A DNA stretch of 64,000 nucleotides from NCBI GenBank assembly GCA_021613375.1, contig CM038720.1, forward strand, positions 7,567,462-7,631,461, read 5' to 3'. The DNA comes from Megaleporinus macrocephalus (lineage: Eukaryota > Chordata > Actinopteri > Characiformes > Anostomidae). Made by a program: the position numbers and the translations under genes. This document shows positions 10,345 to 24,400 of this stretch, one piece after another (position 1 is the first letter of the stretch; the number at the start of each line of letters is the position of its first letter). The notes under the pieces were generated by a model. The model saw only the letters and a program-made list of their open reading frames with translations, had not been told where the DNA came from and did no database searches.

Positions 10345-13165
10345 CCATTTGTCCAGAAGATTTCTAGAAACCTGACACTTCCCACTGCTGAAGGCACACA
10401 TTTAGACCAAAGGACGACTTGAAGTCAGGTAGGTTTTGACAAGGTTCAGATATTTATTGAGAGTAATAGCATTAAAACATTTAAGCAGCTATTAAATCAA
10501 GGTGTAATCTTACAGTAGCTCGATATCTGCTAAATCAGAAATTTCTATCTGCTAGTTTCATTCAAGAGACTAGTTTACCAAGGCTAGCAGGCTAGCAAGA
10601 GGTTAGCTTGAACTTTTGATTGTTCAATGAAAGAATTAAGCATTTATGAAATTCTGCTTGCAACTAACTGTGTCGTAGAATTATTGTTATGCCTTCATGT
10701 CAGCTGTTGACAAAAAAAAAATGGTACACTGATGATAGGGTATGATATAGCTCCTTTATATTTTCCAATATTTCCTATTAATTCCAATAAATTCCCATTA
10801 TATACCAAAAATTCCATAGAAAGTTTACATTTTGGAATATTTCCAAAGTTTCTGGGCTAAAGTTCTCATGGAAAGTTTGCAGTAATTTACTGGAAATGTA
10901 TCTGAAATTTTCCACCCCTTTGCAACCCTAGTCATGCATGACATATAACCCTGTACTGAAACCTTGTGCTCTCCCTTTTTCATTTAAGTGGCAAAATGGT
11001 TCTTTAGATTGATGGAGAATGTGTTGTTTATGGTTCTACATAGAACATTTGTGTAGTGGCACCAAAAAAGGATTGTGCTGTTGTATTGATGTCCAGCTTG
11101 TAACAATAAAAGAACCGTTTTTGGTGCTATAGAGATACATACACAACACATTCTCCATCAGTCTGAAGTTTCATGACGAATGGACCAATAGAAATGCTCC
11201 AAAATCACTTGGAAAACATTCCGGCTGCGTTGGCTTACACTAAAAGTTAAGGTTTTTGTCCTCTAGTGTAAACTACTGATGACATACACATACACACAAC
11301 ACAACTGAAGAACCATTTTAGCATGCAGGTCAAGTCAAAATGGGTCTATATAGAACCACTGTCTTTACTAAAGAACGCTTAAAGAACTATCTGTGTCATT
11401 CAAGTGATGAAAACTTTACATGCATCTCCATTTTTTGTCAATTTGCATTTTTCTATTCCATTTGAACACGACAGCCGCTCTTTATATCCTGTAAAAGCTT
11501 CATGACGAATGGACCAATAGAAATGCTCCAACAACACTTGGAAGAAAATCTGGTTTGACTTACATTGAAAGTTAAGATGGGGTGCGTCCATAATCGTGTA
11601 CGTCCATACTGAACAGTACACAAAAGCAGTACGTGAGTGTCCAAATACATAGTGTTCGTCGAGCAGTACTTGAAGTCACCGGATGACGTACTGTATGGCA
11701 GACATTTTTTAAGTATGCAGCACACTGTCCTATCCCATAATACCATCGGAGCCGTGGAGGAATTCAAAGTGGAGGAGAAAACGTTGAAAAGCGGTACGTC
11801 GGCTGTGTGTACGTAGCTACGGCTAGTGAACCGCTACAGAAGTTAGTGCTACTTCTGAGGTAAACAATGATGAAATTCCTTCTGTTCGTCTTCTCCGAGC
11901 TACAGCCATCATTGTGTGTTGTGTTTAAACCTCTGACCACTAGATGGCAGTGTTGTAATTCATTTTCAGCTCCACTCCAACATTAACAAGCAGCACAAGG
12001 GCGCAATGCTATTGTAAACATTGATAAACTTGTTCATAAAGTGGTGTGTTTTAATAGTAGGATTTGAAAAATCACAATATATCACTTTACTTGCTGTATA
12101 TCACGGTATATTGAATCGTGACCGTTATATCATGATAAGTATCGTATCGCCATGCTGTTAGCCATACACAGCCCTAATACACAAATAGGTTAAATACACC
12201 TCCATTGACCATATAGAAGCACTTCATTGTTCTACAATCACAGACTGTAGTTCATCTGTTTCTCTATATACTTTCTTACCCTGTTCTTCAATGGTCAAGC
12301 CCACCACAGAGCAGGTATTATGTGTCTGGTTCTCTGCACTACAGTGACACTGACGTGCTGGTGTGAGTGGATCAGACACAGCAACACAGCAACAACTTCT
12401 GGAGTGTTTAAAAACCTCAGTGTCACTGCTGGACTGAGAATCGTCCACCAACAAAAACTATCCAGATGCCAGTGTCCTGTGTCCAGAACTTGAAAAGTCC
12501 CCGGAAGACATTTTAAGTATGCAGCCCCAGCAGAACGTCCTATACCATGATACCATCGGAGCCGTGGAGGAATTCAAATAGGAGGAGAAAACAGTGAAAA
12601 GCGAAACGTCGGCTGTGTGTACGTAGCTCTGGCTAGTGAACCGCTACAGAAGTTAGCGCTACTTCTGAGGTAAACAATGATTAAACTCCTCCCGTTTCGT
12701 CTTCTAGAAGCTACAGCTAGGCATATTCAGAGTACATATTCAGACAAACATGCAGAACAGCGTCACAAACAGTCTTTAAACCCGTCAGTAAACAGGCTTT
12801 TAAATGAATAGCGGTGGTGGTTTGATGTCTTACGTCACAGGACGTTGGTAAGATGGCGGACGTAGTGCATCCAAGGTCGCGTGGACACTCGCACACTGAA
12901 AGAGCGTACTGCTATAACGGGCAGGCAGTGCGCACTAGCTCCACTTGAGTACGTATTGTTCAAGTATGTGATTTTGGACGCACCCAAGGTTTTTGTCCTC
13001 TAGTGTAAAGTTAATATTTTGGTGATACTTGTTTTTCTTTGGATTGCGACGAAATACAACTCGACTGGAGAATCATTTCAGCATGCAAGTAAGTCTAAAT
13101 GAGTCTATATAGAACCACAGACTTTACTAAAGAACACTTAGAGAACAATCTGTGTCATTCATGGG
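10345..13165. other. Intergenic repeat-rich DNA, no gene
   Basis: Holds AAGAACC-type repeats (10985-11410), a TAGGGSTGTR hAT copy (11910-12180), a MITE fragment (12190-12490), and a partial direct repeat: 11718-11860 and 12525-12690 share GATACCATCGGAGCCGTGGA and GTGAACCGCTACAGAAGTTA. Confidence 0.55.
11910..12180. mobile_element. TAGGGSTGTR hAT-like copy, intergenic
   Basis: Core CTGACCACTAGATGGCAG and the CGATACTT/GTATCGCC block end in CAGCCCTA, matching the family. Confidence 0.6.
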
Positions 13166-13173
13166 ACGAAAAC

Positions 13174-14014
13174 TAGAGATGGAAGGATCGATCGGCTAAG
13201 TATCGGTATCGGACGATAAAATGTGATCGGTGATCGGCCAATTTCTCCAATTTAGAGCCGATCCCGAGAGCTGATTGATGGCGATAAACAAATGAGCCTA
13301 AATTCTGTATTTCCAGCTAGTATTTTATCCAGGAAGAGGAGAACCCCCTCCCTGCAATTCCTATCTGAACCGCTAGGTGGAAATACACACCCTTTAATTT
13401 TCAACAGACTGACTAAAGCAGCGGCGTTGCAGAAAAAAATGCGCTGGACGTTTTTAAATCAGTAAAATCAGTGTGTCTCATTGAGGAACCAAGACGAAGA
13501 CATTTAACTCTACTAATCTGATACAGCACTGCACACAACTGAATACAGTGAGTATCAGCAAACAGCAGAGCTAGCACACACAGCTAACACAAAACTAATA
13601 ACCAAGAACACCATACAGACCAGATCTGACCGGTACCAACAGAACAGCAGCAACAATTCAAGATCTACATTTAATGATTACAGATTTAGTTTAAAATAAC
13701 AGTCTGTTTAATGACTGCAGTTTTTACTGAATTTATTTAATTAACTTTTTCGTTTTAAATTAAGGGTCTAAATGCAGACTATTAATTTATTCACAATCTA
13801 TTAATTTTGTTAAAAATATTATGCTGTTTCACATGAGCTTGTTAAAAAAATGGTAATAAACCCGTTTAGACCATGTTTGCTTGCGCTAATAACTGCATGT
13901 AGCTCTGCCGTGGCGTATACCCCGCCCTCGATTGGTATCGGCTATCGGCCGATCGTGCTGATAGGTGATCGGCGATCGGAATCAGCCTCAAAAACGCTGA
14001 TCAGTTCATCTCTA
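13174..14014. mobile_element. hAT-like non-autonomous element (TAGAGATG ends) nested in older repeat
   Basis: 841 bp, starting TAGAGATGGAAGGATCGATC and ending as the reverse (GATCAGTTCATCTCTA). Flanks are acgaaaac (13166-13173) and acgaaaaa (14015-14022), an 8-bp duplication with one change. The same host repeat without the insert is seen at 7541 onward. Interior is rich in GATCGG blocks; no transposase. Confidence 0.8.
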
Positions 14015-14634
14015 ACGAAAAACTATTTTGCCATGAGACTGGGAGCGCAAACGTCATCGAGCCAACTAATGGACAACAACGTTCATTGGCATTCTTTAAA
14101 AATTATTAATGAAGTTGGTTTTAGACACATCCTTCGCCAAGTTTTGACTGAGTTCTCTTTGAACTCTCTCATCCGCAACCCACGTTCAAAATGTTCCCAC
14201 CAGAGAGGTCCCCAAATCTTACATAGTGTCAGTACAGTGTAGGTTTGTGTCCAACTGTGTATTTTAACGCTCCAATGTTCCCTGTAAGTAATTCTTAAGA
14301 ACTGGGGGGGGGGCAGGTTCAAGCATCTCCGATACCTCTACCTCAACCTCCTGTCCTTAAACAACAGAACTGACGGCCCCCCACCTTCCCCACAATGCAA
14401 ACACAGACACAGCAGGAGACACAAAGCCGTGCTTCTGTTTCAGCGCTGGCTAGGAGCTGGGGGGGGACGAGTTCAGCTGTCCGGAAGAGGGCATGACGGT
14501 ACCTGATCGCTGGCACAGCACAGTCTGGGTAAAAACTAGGACACGTCTCTGTGTGACACTGGCACCAGCAACGCTATTCAGACTACACAGACAAGCTCAG
14601 TCAGGGGGGACAAGAACTTTCCTCTCGCAGATAA

Positions 14635-14932
14635 CAGAAGCACTTATATACTTTTATTTATTACATTATCAAAACACAAATTAGTACGAACTGTTGTTTG
14701 TCAGTAGAAAACAAAGTCAATACAAAAGTTACATATAAATCACAAAATGACTGCCTCATCGCTTCTGCCGGGGCTGGGCACAGGGGCTTGGGGGGTAGGG
14801 GGTGGGGGTGGAAGTTAGCCATCAAGTGTGCAATAGTTTAGTCTAGAGACATTCATAGGGCCCAGTGCTTTGGCTTCTGTTAAAATTCAGCATCTCCCCC
14901 GCTACCCTGTTCCAGCTCCTTTTCAAGTGTTT
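14635..14932 (-). other. clns1a: Inferred clns1a terminal exon 7 (last stop base and 3' UTR)
   Basis: On the - strand a pyrimidine-rich tract ending ttttgccag is followed at 14932 by A, which turns the preceding TG into TGA. About 275 nt further on there are overlapping AATAAA signals. The sequence between looks single-copy among surrounding repeats. This is inference from splice logic; a transcript read would settle it. Confidence 0.7.
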
Positions 14933-15404
14933 CTGGCAAAAGAAAACAAGAGGCTCTCTGTTCCATCTGTGGAAGAGGGACAGAGTGGCCACAGCTGATT
15001 AGAAACCGGCCTCATGAGGGCTGAGGCATCGCTAATGGCATACTTATCCGCATAATTGTACAATTCTGTGAGCAACGGCACAGTAAGTGGTTTTGTGCTG
15101 ATTTTATATATATATATATATTTATTTATTTATTTTAGGGTGTATAAAAATATAAAAATATTGAATATCGGGATATTACATTTCGTGATTCTGTACTGAT
15201 TCTCAAAAACACAGTATTGATACACAGATTCTGGCAGACAGTTAATCATTGTGTGTTGTGTTTAAACCGCTGACCACTAGATGTCAGTGTTGTAATCTAT
15301 TTTCAGCTCCACTCCAACATTAACAAGCAGCATAAGGGCGCAATGCTATTGTACGCATAAGCAAACCTGTTCATATAGTGTTGAAAAATCTTACTATTAA
15401 TATT

Positions 15405-15462
<58 letters not shown>

Positions 15463-18400
15463 ACCTCCTGTGGCCATATAGAAGAAGCACTTCATAGTTC
15501 TACAATCACAGATTATAGTTCATATGTTTCTCTATATACTTTATTACCCTGTGCTTCAATGGTCAGTGACACTGACGTGGTGGTGTGTCAGTGTGTGCTG
15601 GTGTGAGTGGATCAGACACATCATTGCTCCTAGAGTGTTTAAAAACCTCAGCGTCACTGCGGGACTGAGAATCATCCACTAACCAAAGCTCTCCAGCCAA
15701 CAGTGTTCTGTGGGCAGCGTCCTGTGACCACTAATGAAGGACTAGAGAAACACAAACTGTGCAGCAACAGACAAGCTGTCTCAGATTTTACATCTACATG
15801 ATGGACTAACAAGGCAGCACTGCTGTGTCTGCTCCACTCACACCAGCACAACACACACAAACACACCACCACATCAATTAATGGTGGGGTTCTCCTCTTC
15901 AAACTTCAAAATCATTGTTTTATTTGAAATCTAATGTGCTGCATTTCAGAGCCGAGACAATAAATAACTACCTCCATGTCCAATTACTTAAATGTCCTGC
16001 ACAAGACATTATCAACCGACCTTAGAACTTACCAGTGGTCAACATCAGCATCATCAAACTGCCCAGAGATTCCAAGAGCATCAGAAGTTTTCTTCAACTC
16101 GTCTGTGAAAGAGAAAAAAGCAGAAAGAGGCTCATGAATTACATAAAGTTCCTTATTATTAATTCTGTGGGGAGGAAATGTGGTTCTGTGCAAGCAGCAA
16201 AGCAGAGAGACAACGTGGCTCAATTCCATCTGATGACTAAAACTCTGTGCCCTAAAGCATTTAACCCCTCGCTGCCCATGGAGACTACTTCAGAGAAAAA
16301 GCTGCAAATAAATGTTGAGAATAGAAACGAATGATAACTTGTGTTCCCCAGCCAGCTATCAGCAACAACCCGGTTAAAGTCTGAGAGAATCTACTATTTA
16401 ATATGTTCCAACCAACGTCTAAATACATAAAAAACAGATGTTTCTAAAAACTGGAGATCAGAAAAGAAACTCCTAACAACCACCTGCTAGACCCATCAAC
16501 ACTATCCCCAACAGATACCCAGCAGAGAGATTCAGGAGAACATCAAGCTCCACCTTCAGATCTACAGGTGTTTCTGTCCAGCCTTCCACTGTGAGAGAGC
16601 ACCTCAGTGCTATGGGGTCTGGAAGGATGTGTAGCTGCTCAAGAAGCTCCTCACTGAGAAACGTAGATACAAACACATCAAACTAACAAGCTGCTGGTCT
16701 CTCAGAGCAGTGGACTGACCACCCCAGAGTCAAGCTAAATGTGTTTGGGATTCCTCAGAACATAAAAAAAGAAATTTAAAGACTTATTTTAGTTCTTAGC
16801 TTTTCCAATTTCATCACTGCCATAGAAAGAAAACCTTAAATCCCCGAAATGACAATAAGGAAAAAAAAAAAAGCTTTACTTTCAATGCAAGTCAGTGAAA
16901 CGGGGAGTAATGGCTAAGCCAATGCACACAAACCTAAGATCGCTATGTGTGATACCAAGTGTAGGCTGGAGTGGTGTAAAGCACAGTGAAACACAAAAGA
17001 CAGCTAATTGGATTATTTATATGAAAATTAACTTCATTACCAAAATATCCCATAGAGTGAGTCTCCTTATACTGAAAACGTGTATATGTATATTATATGG
17101 GTGCACATACACTACCATGCAGTAGTTTGAGGAACCTAAGCTGATGGTTTAAAAGCCTTTATCTGATCAATAAGTGTATTTTCAGCAGTAAGAACACCAG
17201 ATCTGATTAGAACAGATGTAGATAATCATACATACAATACAAAGTAACATGAATATCTTATTGTGAAAGAAGTAGATCATTTCTTGAGCTCCAGTTTGAA
17301 GAACAAAGTGTAGTTCCAGATTTCTCTTGGACGCCCCAGACATTGTATGAATGTATTCAGTTCCTTCAGCAGCAAATCTTGATTTAGCTTAATGAAGTAC
17401 TGAGCAGTCAAAGCAGGTATTAGATGAGAACTGTAAATAATATAATACTGGGTTGCTTCCGCAAGGAGAAGCTTGGAGATATATATATATCGATTTTGAG
17501 TTTTTTATATCATTTGAACATGCCAGTAGTTGTTTACATTGTGTGAAAATTTCATGATGAATGGATCAATAGAAGTGCCACAGAATAGCTTGGAAGAAAC
17601 TCTGGTTCCCTTGATTTCCATTGAAAGTAAAATATGTTTTTGGTCTCTCCTGTAAAGTTGCAATTTTAGAGATACCTGTTATTTATTGGACAACAACGAT
17701 GTTTTTAAGATACATATTTTTCTTTGGAGAGAGAGATAGCGTAACTGAAGCCAAGCAGTCTAGAATCTGGCCGACACGCATCCAAACAGCATGACGCACT
17801 AAACCTGTGACTTATCACTGCGAACGTGCAAGAACATTGCTGAAACCACATAACCTGCCTTATCGGCTGGAAACATCAGTTACACAAAAATGCATGGTTC
17901 CCTCCTCTTAACACACACTGTCAACGCTTCTTACCCTTTACTGCGGCCCCTGTGTCCTCGGTCCTGACTCCAGCCATGCAGTGCTGCTGAGCTGTGGACT
18001 GAGCAAGCATCCCCTCCAGCCTCTCTAGTGTAGCCTGGCCCTCCACGGTCAGCTGGGACATGCCCTCCTCAAACGAGTAATACGTGGGCAGATCGATCTG
18101 GCCTTGCTCTACAGTCCAATTAGTAAGAAGCAGGAGAGCAAGATCAGACAGGTTCAGATGTGTTCCATTTGTGACTAACGTGAGCAACTCTCCACTCAAA
18201 GCCTTACCTGCCTCCTCCACATCATACTCGTCCCCGTCGAAATCAGAGTCAGAGTCATCGGGATCAGGATGAAGAGCCTGGCATTCAGACATGGCCGTAA
18301 ACATCGTCTCCACTGCAGCGCAGACAAAACCAAGCACATATATACAGTTAGGCCCAGAAATATTTGGACAGTGACACAATTTATGATTTGGGCCCTCTGT

Positions 18401-21400
18401 GCCACGACAATGGATTTGAAATGAAATAACTGGGATGAAGTGTAGACTTTCAGGTTTAATTCAAGGGGTTGAACAAAAATATTCTATGACATGTTTAGGA
18501 ATTGCAATCAGTGTGCTACAAAGCTTCCTCATTTCAGGGGCTCAAAAGTAATTGGACAAATTAACATTACTGTAAATAAAATGTTAATTTTTAATACTTT
18601 GTTGAGAATCCTTTGCAGGCAAGGACTGACTAATATCTGGAACCTATGGACATCACCAAATTCTGGGTTTCCTCCTTTGTGATGCTTTGCCAGGCCTTTA
18701 AAGCAGCTGTCTTCAGTCATTGCTTGTTTAAGGGGTTTTCTACCTTAAGTTTTGTCTTAAGAAAGTGAAATCAGTGCTCAATCGGGTTGAGATCTGGTGA
18801 TTGACTCCACCATTACAGAATATAATACGTCTTTGCCTTAAGAAAACTTTGCCTATTTTGGGATATTGTCCATCTGTACTGTACTTCCGAGGACGTCCAG
18901 GCCTTTTTGAGTTCTCAAGCACACTAGTGAGCTTTTTCCCCCAGAATGTACCAAACCGTTATTTTGGCCCCTCCTAACATTTACACTCTCTCTCTGATGG
19001 ATTTCTTCTTTGTTTCAGCCCAACGACGGCCTGTTTCACTTCCATTGAGAGCTGCTTTGACAGCATGTTGTGGGTTCACAGCTACAGCTTCCAAATGCAA
19101 ATGCCACACCTGGAATCAACTCCAGACCTTTTACCTGCTTAATTAATGAGGAGTTAATGAGGGAAAAGTCCATAAATAGCTTTTGAGATGGTTGTCCAAT
19201 TATTTTTGGTCCTTTAAAAAAGGAGCAGCAAAATATTAAGGAGTTCCTAAACCCCTCCTTTAATTAGGATGTGTATACCCTCAAATTAAAGCTTGTATTA
19301 ACTATATAACAGTATCTTGAATATGGTCTAGTGAACAGTTTAAATGCCAAAACCTCCGTCACTGTCCAATTATTTCTGGGCCTAACTGTATGTGAAAATT
19401 TCATGCTCCAAAAAGGCTTGGTAATATTTCTGGGTCCATTGACTTCCAGGTTTTTGGCCTCTACTGTACAGTGGCCATTTTCGAGACGATGATATATGTA
19501 ATATGTTGCCACGTTAATTTTTATTGTTTTGTTGTAAATACAGGCTTATTCTGAAACTAATGTCGGCAACACATTCCACGAAAGATGGGACTGGGTCGAT
19601 TAGGACTATGGGCTTTGTAAAAGATTCAGAAACTGGTGACGCCATCATGCTTGGATGTAAATGGAGCATCCAGGACAGGAGGAGAGCTGTTTGTGCAAGA
19701 ATGCAAACATCTGTTATTTCATCCTCCGAGATGCAGTATATAATAAAAACCTTAACCAGCATGCTTCCATTAGGAACATGGCCACTCAGGAATACCTGAA
19801 AGGTAGCACAGGATGGAAAGCTGTATATACACTGTCATAGTGTAATACAGAGAGTTCAGTAGATAGACGTGACACACCATGAACCTCAACAGTAACAGAC
19901 TCATTAATATTTACACCCCCAACATTTACATACGACCACAACAACCACCAAACTGGTGACTATGTGGAGAAATCCAGCGTTCCAGGCTGTGAAGGGAACA
20001 TCAGCACTTCTCATTCCTTCCCAACAAACAACCCTACTGTCAGAGCTACATGTTCATCTTTAAACCAGCCTGAAGTTCCTATTCTCCACATTCTTCATCT
20101 AATGTTCCACCTTAAACACTGCAGCCTGCCAGAATGTAACTGTAGCACCATTTAAGGTGGAACGGGAAAAATCACCAAACAAGCTGCTGAACTTCAGCTC
20201 CCACATCTTTAACAGCAGATTAAAGTTTCACTCTGGACAGTTTTCACTCGGAGCAGCTTCAGCTCAGCGTTCAACACTGAAGAGACTGAAGAGACGAGCA
20301 GCTCCACCTTTATTAGCACCACAACCTCCAACAGTGACTGGAAGTAGCAGCCATGATGTGTGAGTGGACCACTGTGTGCTGGTTGAAGCAGATCATCTTA
20401 AACTGAAAGTTTCACAGAGACACCTTTCATCTACTTTGTGTTTGATGTCCAGATGAAAGAGAGGAGCTGGTGTAGGTAACGTTAGATACTAGCAGCTCCA
20501 AGTAACCAGCAGAGCTTAGTAAACAGTATGAGGGCAGAGTTTATTTACAGAGGGGTTCATTTTATTTAGTCTATCTCAACATGTTGCGTCTGCATGCTCA
20601 TCGCTTTGCCTCACTGTAAACCAGCCAATCAGAGCAGAGCTCATCAAATGATTCATGAGCTTCCACTAAGAAAAGGAGCTAATTTCATTATAGGACCAAA
20701 TCATAAGAGTGTAAATGCCACATATCTTCTACATAGCACATCAGAAAACAATTTAAATACTGAATTCATTCAAAACAGGATCAGTTTGTGTCTTCATAGT
20801 TAAAAGGAAACCTTGGGTCTGTCTCAAACCCTAGTGAGTGTGTAAGTAGGCTGTCTAGGTAGCAGCTGTGTAAGTAGCAGTGTTCTCTCCTCATCTCTCC
20901 TCATAAAACAGATTACTGAGACGCTCTAGTTAGAGAGAGACTGCGTGACGGCTTGTTCCCGCCCACTGCAGCACGCCACCGGTGGTTTAGCTGGTTGCTA
21001 AGCTACCGGCCGCCATCCAAAATAATAGCCAGAGGTTTAAAAATCCACTAGTATAAATGCTAATGTCTGGAGTATAAAAATGTAAATGGTGAAGGACTCG
21101 TTACAGAGTTGATAATTAAATACTGTTTAGTGTGATTATATGACCAGAAACACATTAAAACTCCAGAGAGAATCAAAATTTTAAAAACGTTTTAAAACGA
21201 CTTTACTGCTCGTAGATTAGCCTGTGTTGCATCATGGGATTGTCTTAGCGGCTGAGGAAGCGTTCCATGCTTCCTTAAAATCAGGTCTAAATAAGGTTCC
21301 TCAGTAGACAGCATGTTTAAGGTATGTAAGAATTGGGACAGTCTACATGTCGGGAGCGCATACTATGAAGTAAAATGCTGCCCATGTAGGAGCTCACTAG

Positions 21401-24400
21401 GATTTGAGACCCATTGTGTACAACAGTGGTAAACATGGTCCTGTCCCAACTGTTTTGGAACATGTTGCAGACATCAAGTTTGGAAAAAGCACAATAGATA
21501 GATAGATAGATAAGTCAATGGAACCAGATTTGTTTTTCCAAGGTATTTAGGAGCATTTCTATTGGTCCATTCCTCGTAAAATGTTTTCCACACAATGTAA
21601 ACGAACATTGGCGTGTTCAAATGATATAGAAAACTTAAAATCGACAAAAATGGACACCAATCTGTTAAAGTGAGACACTGACGGCCACCACACCAAATGC
21701 TACAGAGGTTACGAGAAGTTTACAGCTCAGCTAGTCCAGTCACTTCACGGCAGGAACCCCCAAATCAAACCTGCCCCAAACTCTGGAGATAACAACTTGG
21801 CCAGACGGGTCACATGGGCCAGATGAACCATGTAGGCAGGCCTATAAGACTGTGCAGTTACCAGTCAAAGTCAGACCTTCCTTAAAGCATCTTCAAGAAT
21901 AAAGCATCTACTCTGAACACTCACAAGAGCCTTTATCGTTTGGAACGAATCGGATCTCCGTCACAAGGCCTACGGAATCTTCGTCATCGTTGTCGTCGTC
22001 GTCGTCGTCATCGTCATCATCATCGTCACTACTGCTGTCTTCATCCTTGGCCTTTTTCCCCTCGTCCTTGGAATCGTCTTAAAACGAAACAGATCACGTT
22101 AAAAAACCTTTACGTTTCACGAACATTCTCCAAACAATAGAAGACGTTCACTCAATGGATTAGATTTTCTGGAGCCCGAACGCCTGGACGGAGATTAAGC
22201 ACAGCCTTCAACTAAACCCCTCCACTTGTATTCAATAATGGAGTATAATCCTAGTTATTACCAACCACCTCATAAGCTTTTACTGGAAAAGAAGAAGAAG
22301 AGGGTCTTTTAGTGCTCCGTTTCCTCAGGAACACCAAGAAGTTTCAACTAAATCGAAAGGAAACGCTTAGATCCCTGTAGCCTTTGAGGTGGGTACACTC
22401 AGCCAAGCGGGCTGTTGCCAAAGCGCGGTCTACATAAGAAAGGCTGGGCTCCCTAAAGAGAGGCAAGACAAGCATCTGGGCACAAAACACTGTTTTCCCA
22501 CGCGACAGCTGGCTTTGTCTGGTAGAACACAGGAAAGGCCTAAATCTTCAACTAAGTCTGTCAGATTAAAGAGAGACGCGCGGGGAAGAAAAGCTGCCTC
22601 CCGATAATACCGCACACCAAGCCTGGCTACGCGCTTCTGAAAGGACGCCAACATATTATCCTTTCAAGCTTCCATTTGGAAAATTAAGGGGGAATTCCAC
22701 TGAATTTTCAAAACTTCGTCACCGAGATCAAAGTTAACGAGCGACTTTTGATGTGAGGTGGGTTTACTGTTGGAAAACTGTGTACAGTTTCCCTACAGAG
22801 TGGTGGTGATGATGGTGGTGATGGGAACCAGGAGTCACATCATCTTCAACATGATCTCATGCAAGTGCAGCTCACGTATGTAGGTTCGCTGGTAGTTTCA
22901 TACAGTAAATAAAAATTGTGTTGGAGATGTTGTGACTCCTGGTTCCCGTCACCACCACTGAATTTTCAGAACTTTGTCTTTGAGATCAAAGTTAATAAGC
23001 GTCCTTAACTTTGGGTGGGTTTACTGTTGAAAAACTGTGTACAGTTTCCCTACAGAGTGGTGGTGATGATGGTGGTGATGGGAACCAGGAGTCACATCAT
23101 CTTCAACATGATCTCATGCAAGTGCAGCTCACGTACGTAGGTTCACTGGTAGTTTCATACAGTAAACAAAGATGCTGTGACTCCTCCCAGCTGGCACACA
23201 ACTGAGCTTCAACGTTGAAACATGGTTGAAATAATGTATGATGTTGTTGTTTCAATTTTGAAACAATGTTGAAACAACATTTAATGTTAATTGGTTGTGC
23301 AAACGTTGAACTTTTAACGTTAAATTAACATTATGTCTTCAAAATTCTGCCTTTTGAAGCACTTTATTACATTTATACATGTACAGAGAGAGTAAAAAAT
23401 ATAAAGATGTTCATTTTTCATCATAGCGTAGAGTTTGTTTCCTCTGCAATGCAATTTTTGAGCATCCCAAATACAAGCTATGGTTTATTCAGGGTTGAAA
23501 GACTGATGTTGAAACAATGTTGCCATATCAACATTGATTCACTTTTCAAAATCAACACCAAATCCAACTTTGATTCAACAATAACATTAACGGTGATTTA
23601 ACACTGAGATCAATAAGCTTTTGAGCGTCTTTTGATGTGAAGTGGTTTACTGTTGAAAAACTGGTGGCGATGGGAACCAGGAGTCACGTTATCTACAACA
23701 AGAGACCTATCGTTGCTGTCCAATGAAAAACAAGCAACTCCAAAATGGCAACTTTACAGGAGAGGCAAAAACCTGCTTTTAAATGTAAGTCAATGGAACC
23801 GGAATTTTTTCCAAGCTAGTTTGGAGCATTTCTATTGGTCCAGCAGCTGGTCTGTTCAAATAAAAACTGATAAAAATGTTCTCCAATGGTTTTTCTCTGG
23901 ACAGCGACGATACATAGATTCACTGGTAGTTGTGTACAGTAAATAAAATGTCTATATTTATGTAGATACTGTGACTCCTGGTTACTATCAACACCTTTTC
24001 ACTCATGATTCATTGGTAGAGAAAGTCGCCAAACTGTTTTTATCGGTTTCTATTATTATGCCCTACAGTGGCCTGCAGATACCACACCATCGTTTTGCGA
24101 GAACGATACTCTTGAATTGAATTTTAAAAAATATTTCAAGAATACACTACTGCAACAAAATGAAAATTAAATTTTATTATTGCATACAATATGATATAGA
24201 ACACCCCTAACTGAGATATTAAAAAATACAAGAGTTTATCAGATTGTAACAGAAGTCAATGATCCAGAATGTCACGATACTAAATAATGAACTCCAAATA
24301 TCTCCATATATCCAGGACTGAAGTAAAGTGAATGATACTGGTCAGATAAAATCTGTCTCTAGTAGATATATAATGGGAAATGAGAAAAGTGTGAACAGTA

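Noticed and set aside
13850..14322. 130-aa and 79-aa open frames
   Set aside because: They cross the hAT-like element boundary and its host repeat; no conserved motif.
18740..19146. Short open frames with GRPRK-like and other peptides
   Set aside because: All inside the non-autonomous TIR element at 18345-19388, mutually overlapping on both strands, no transposase domain.
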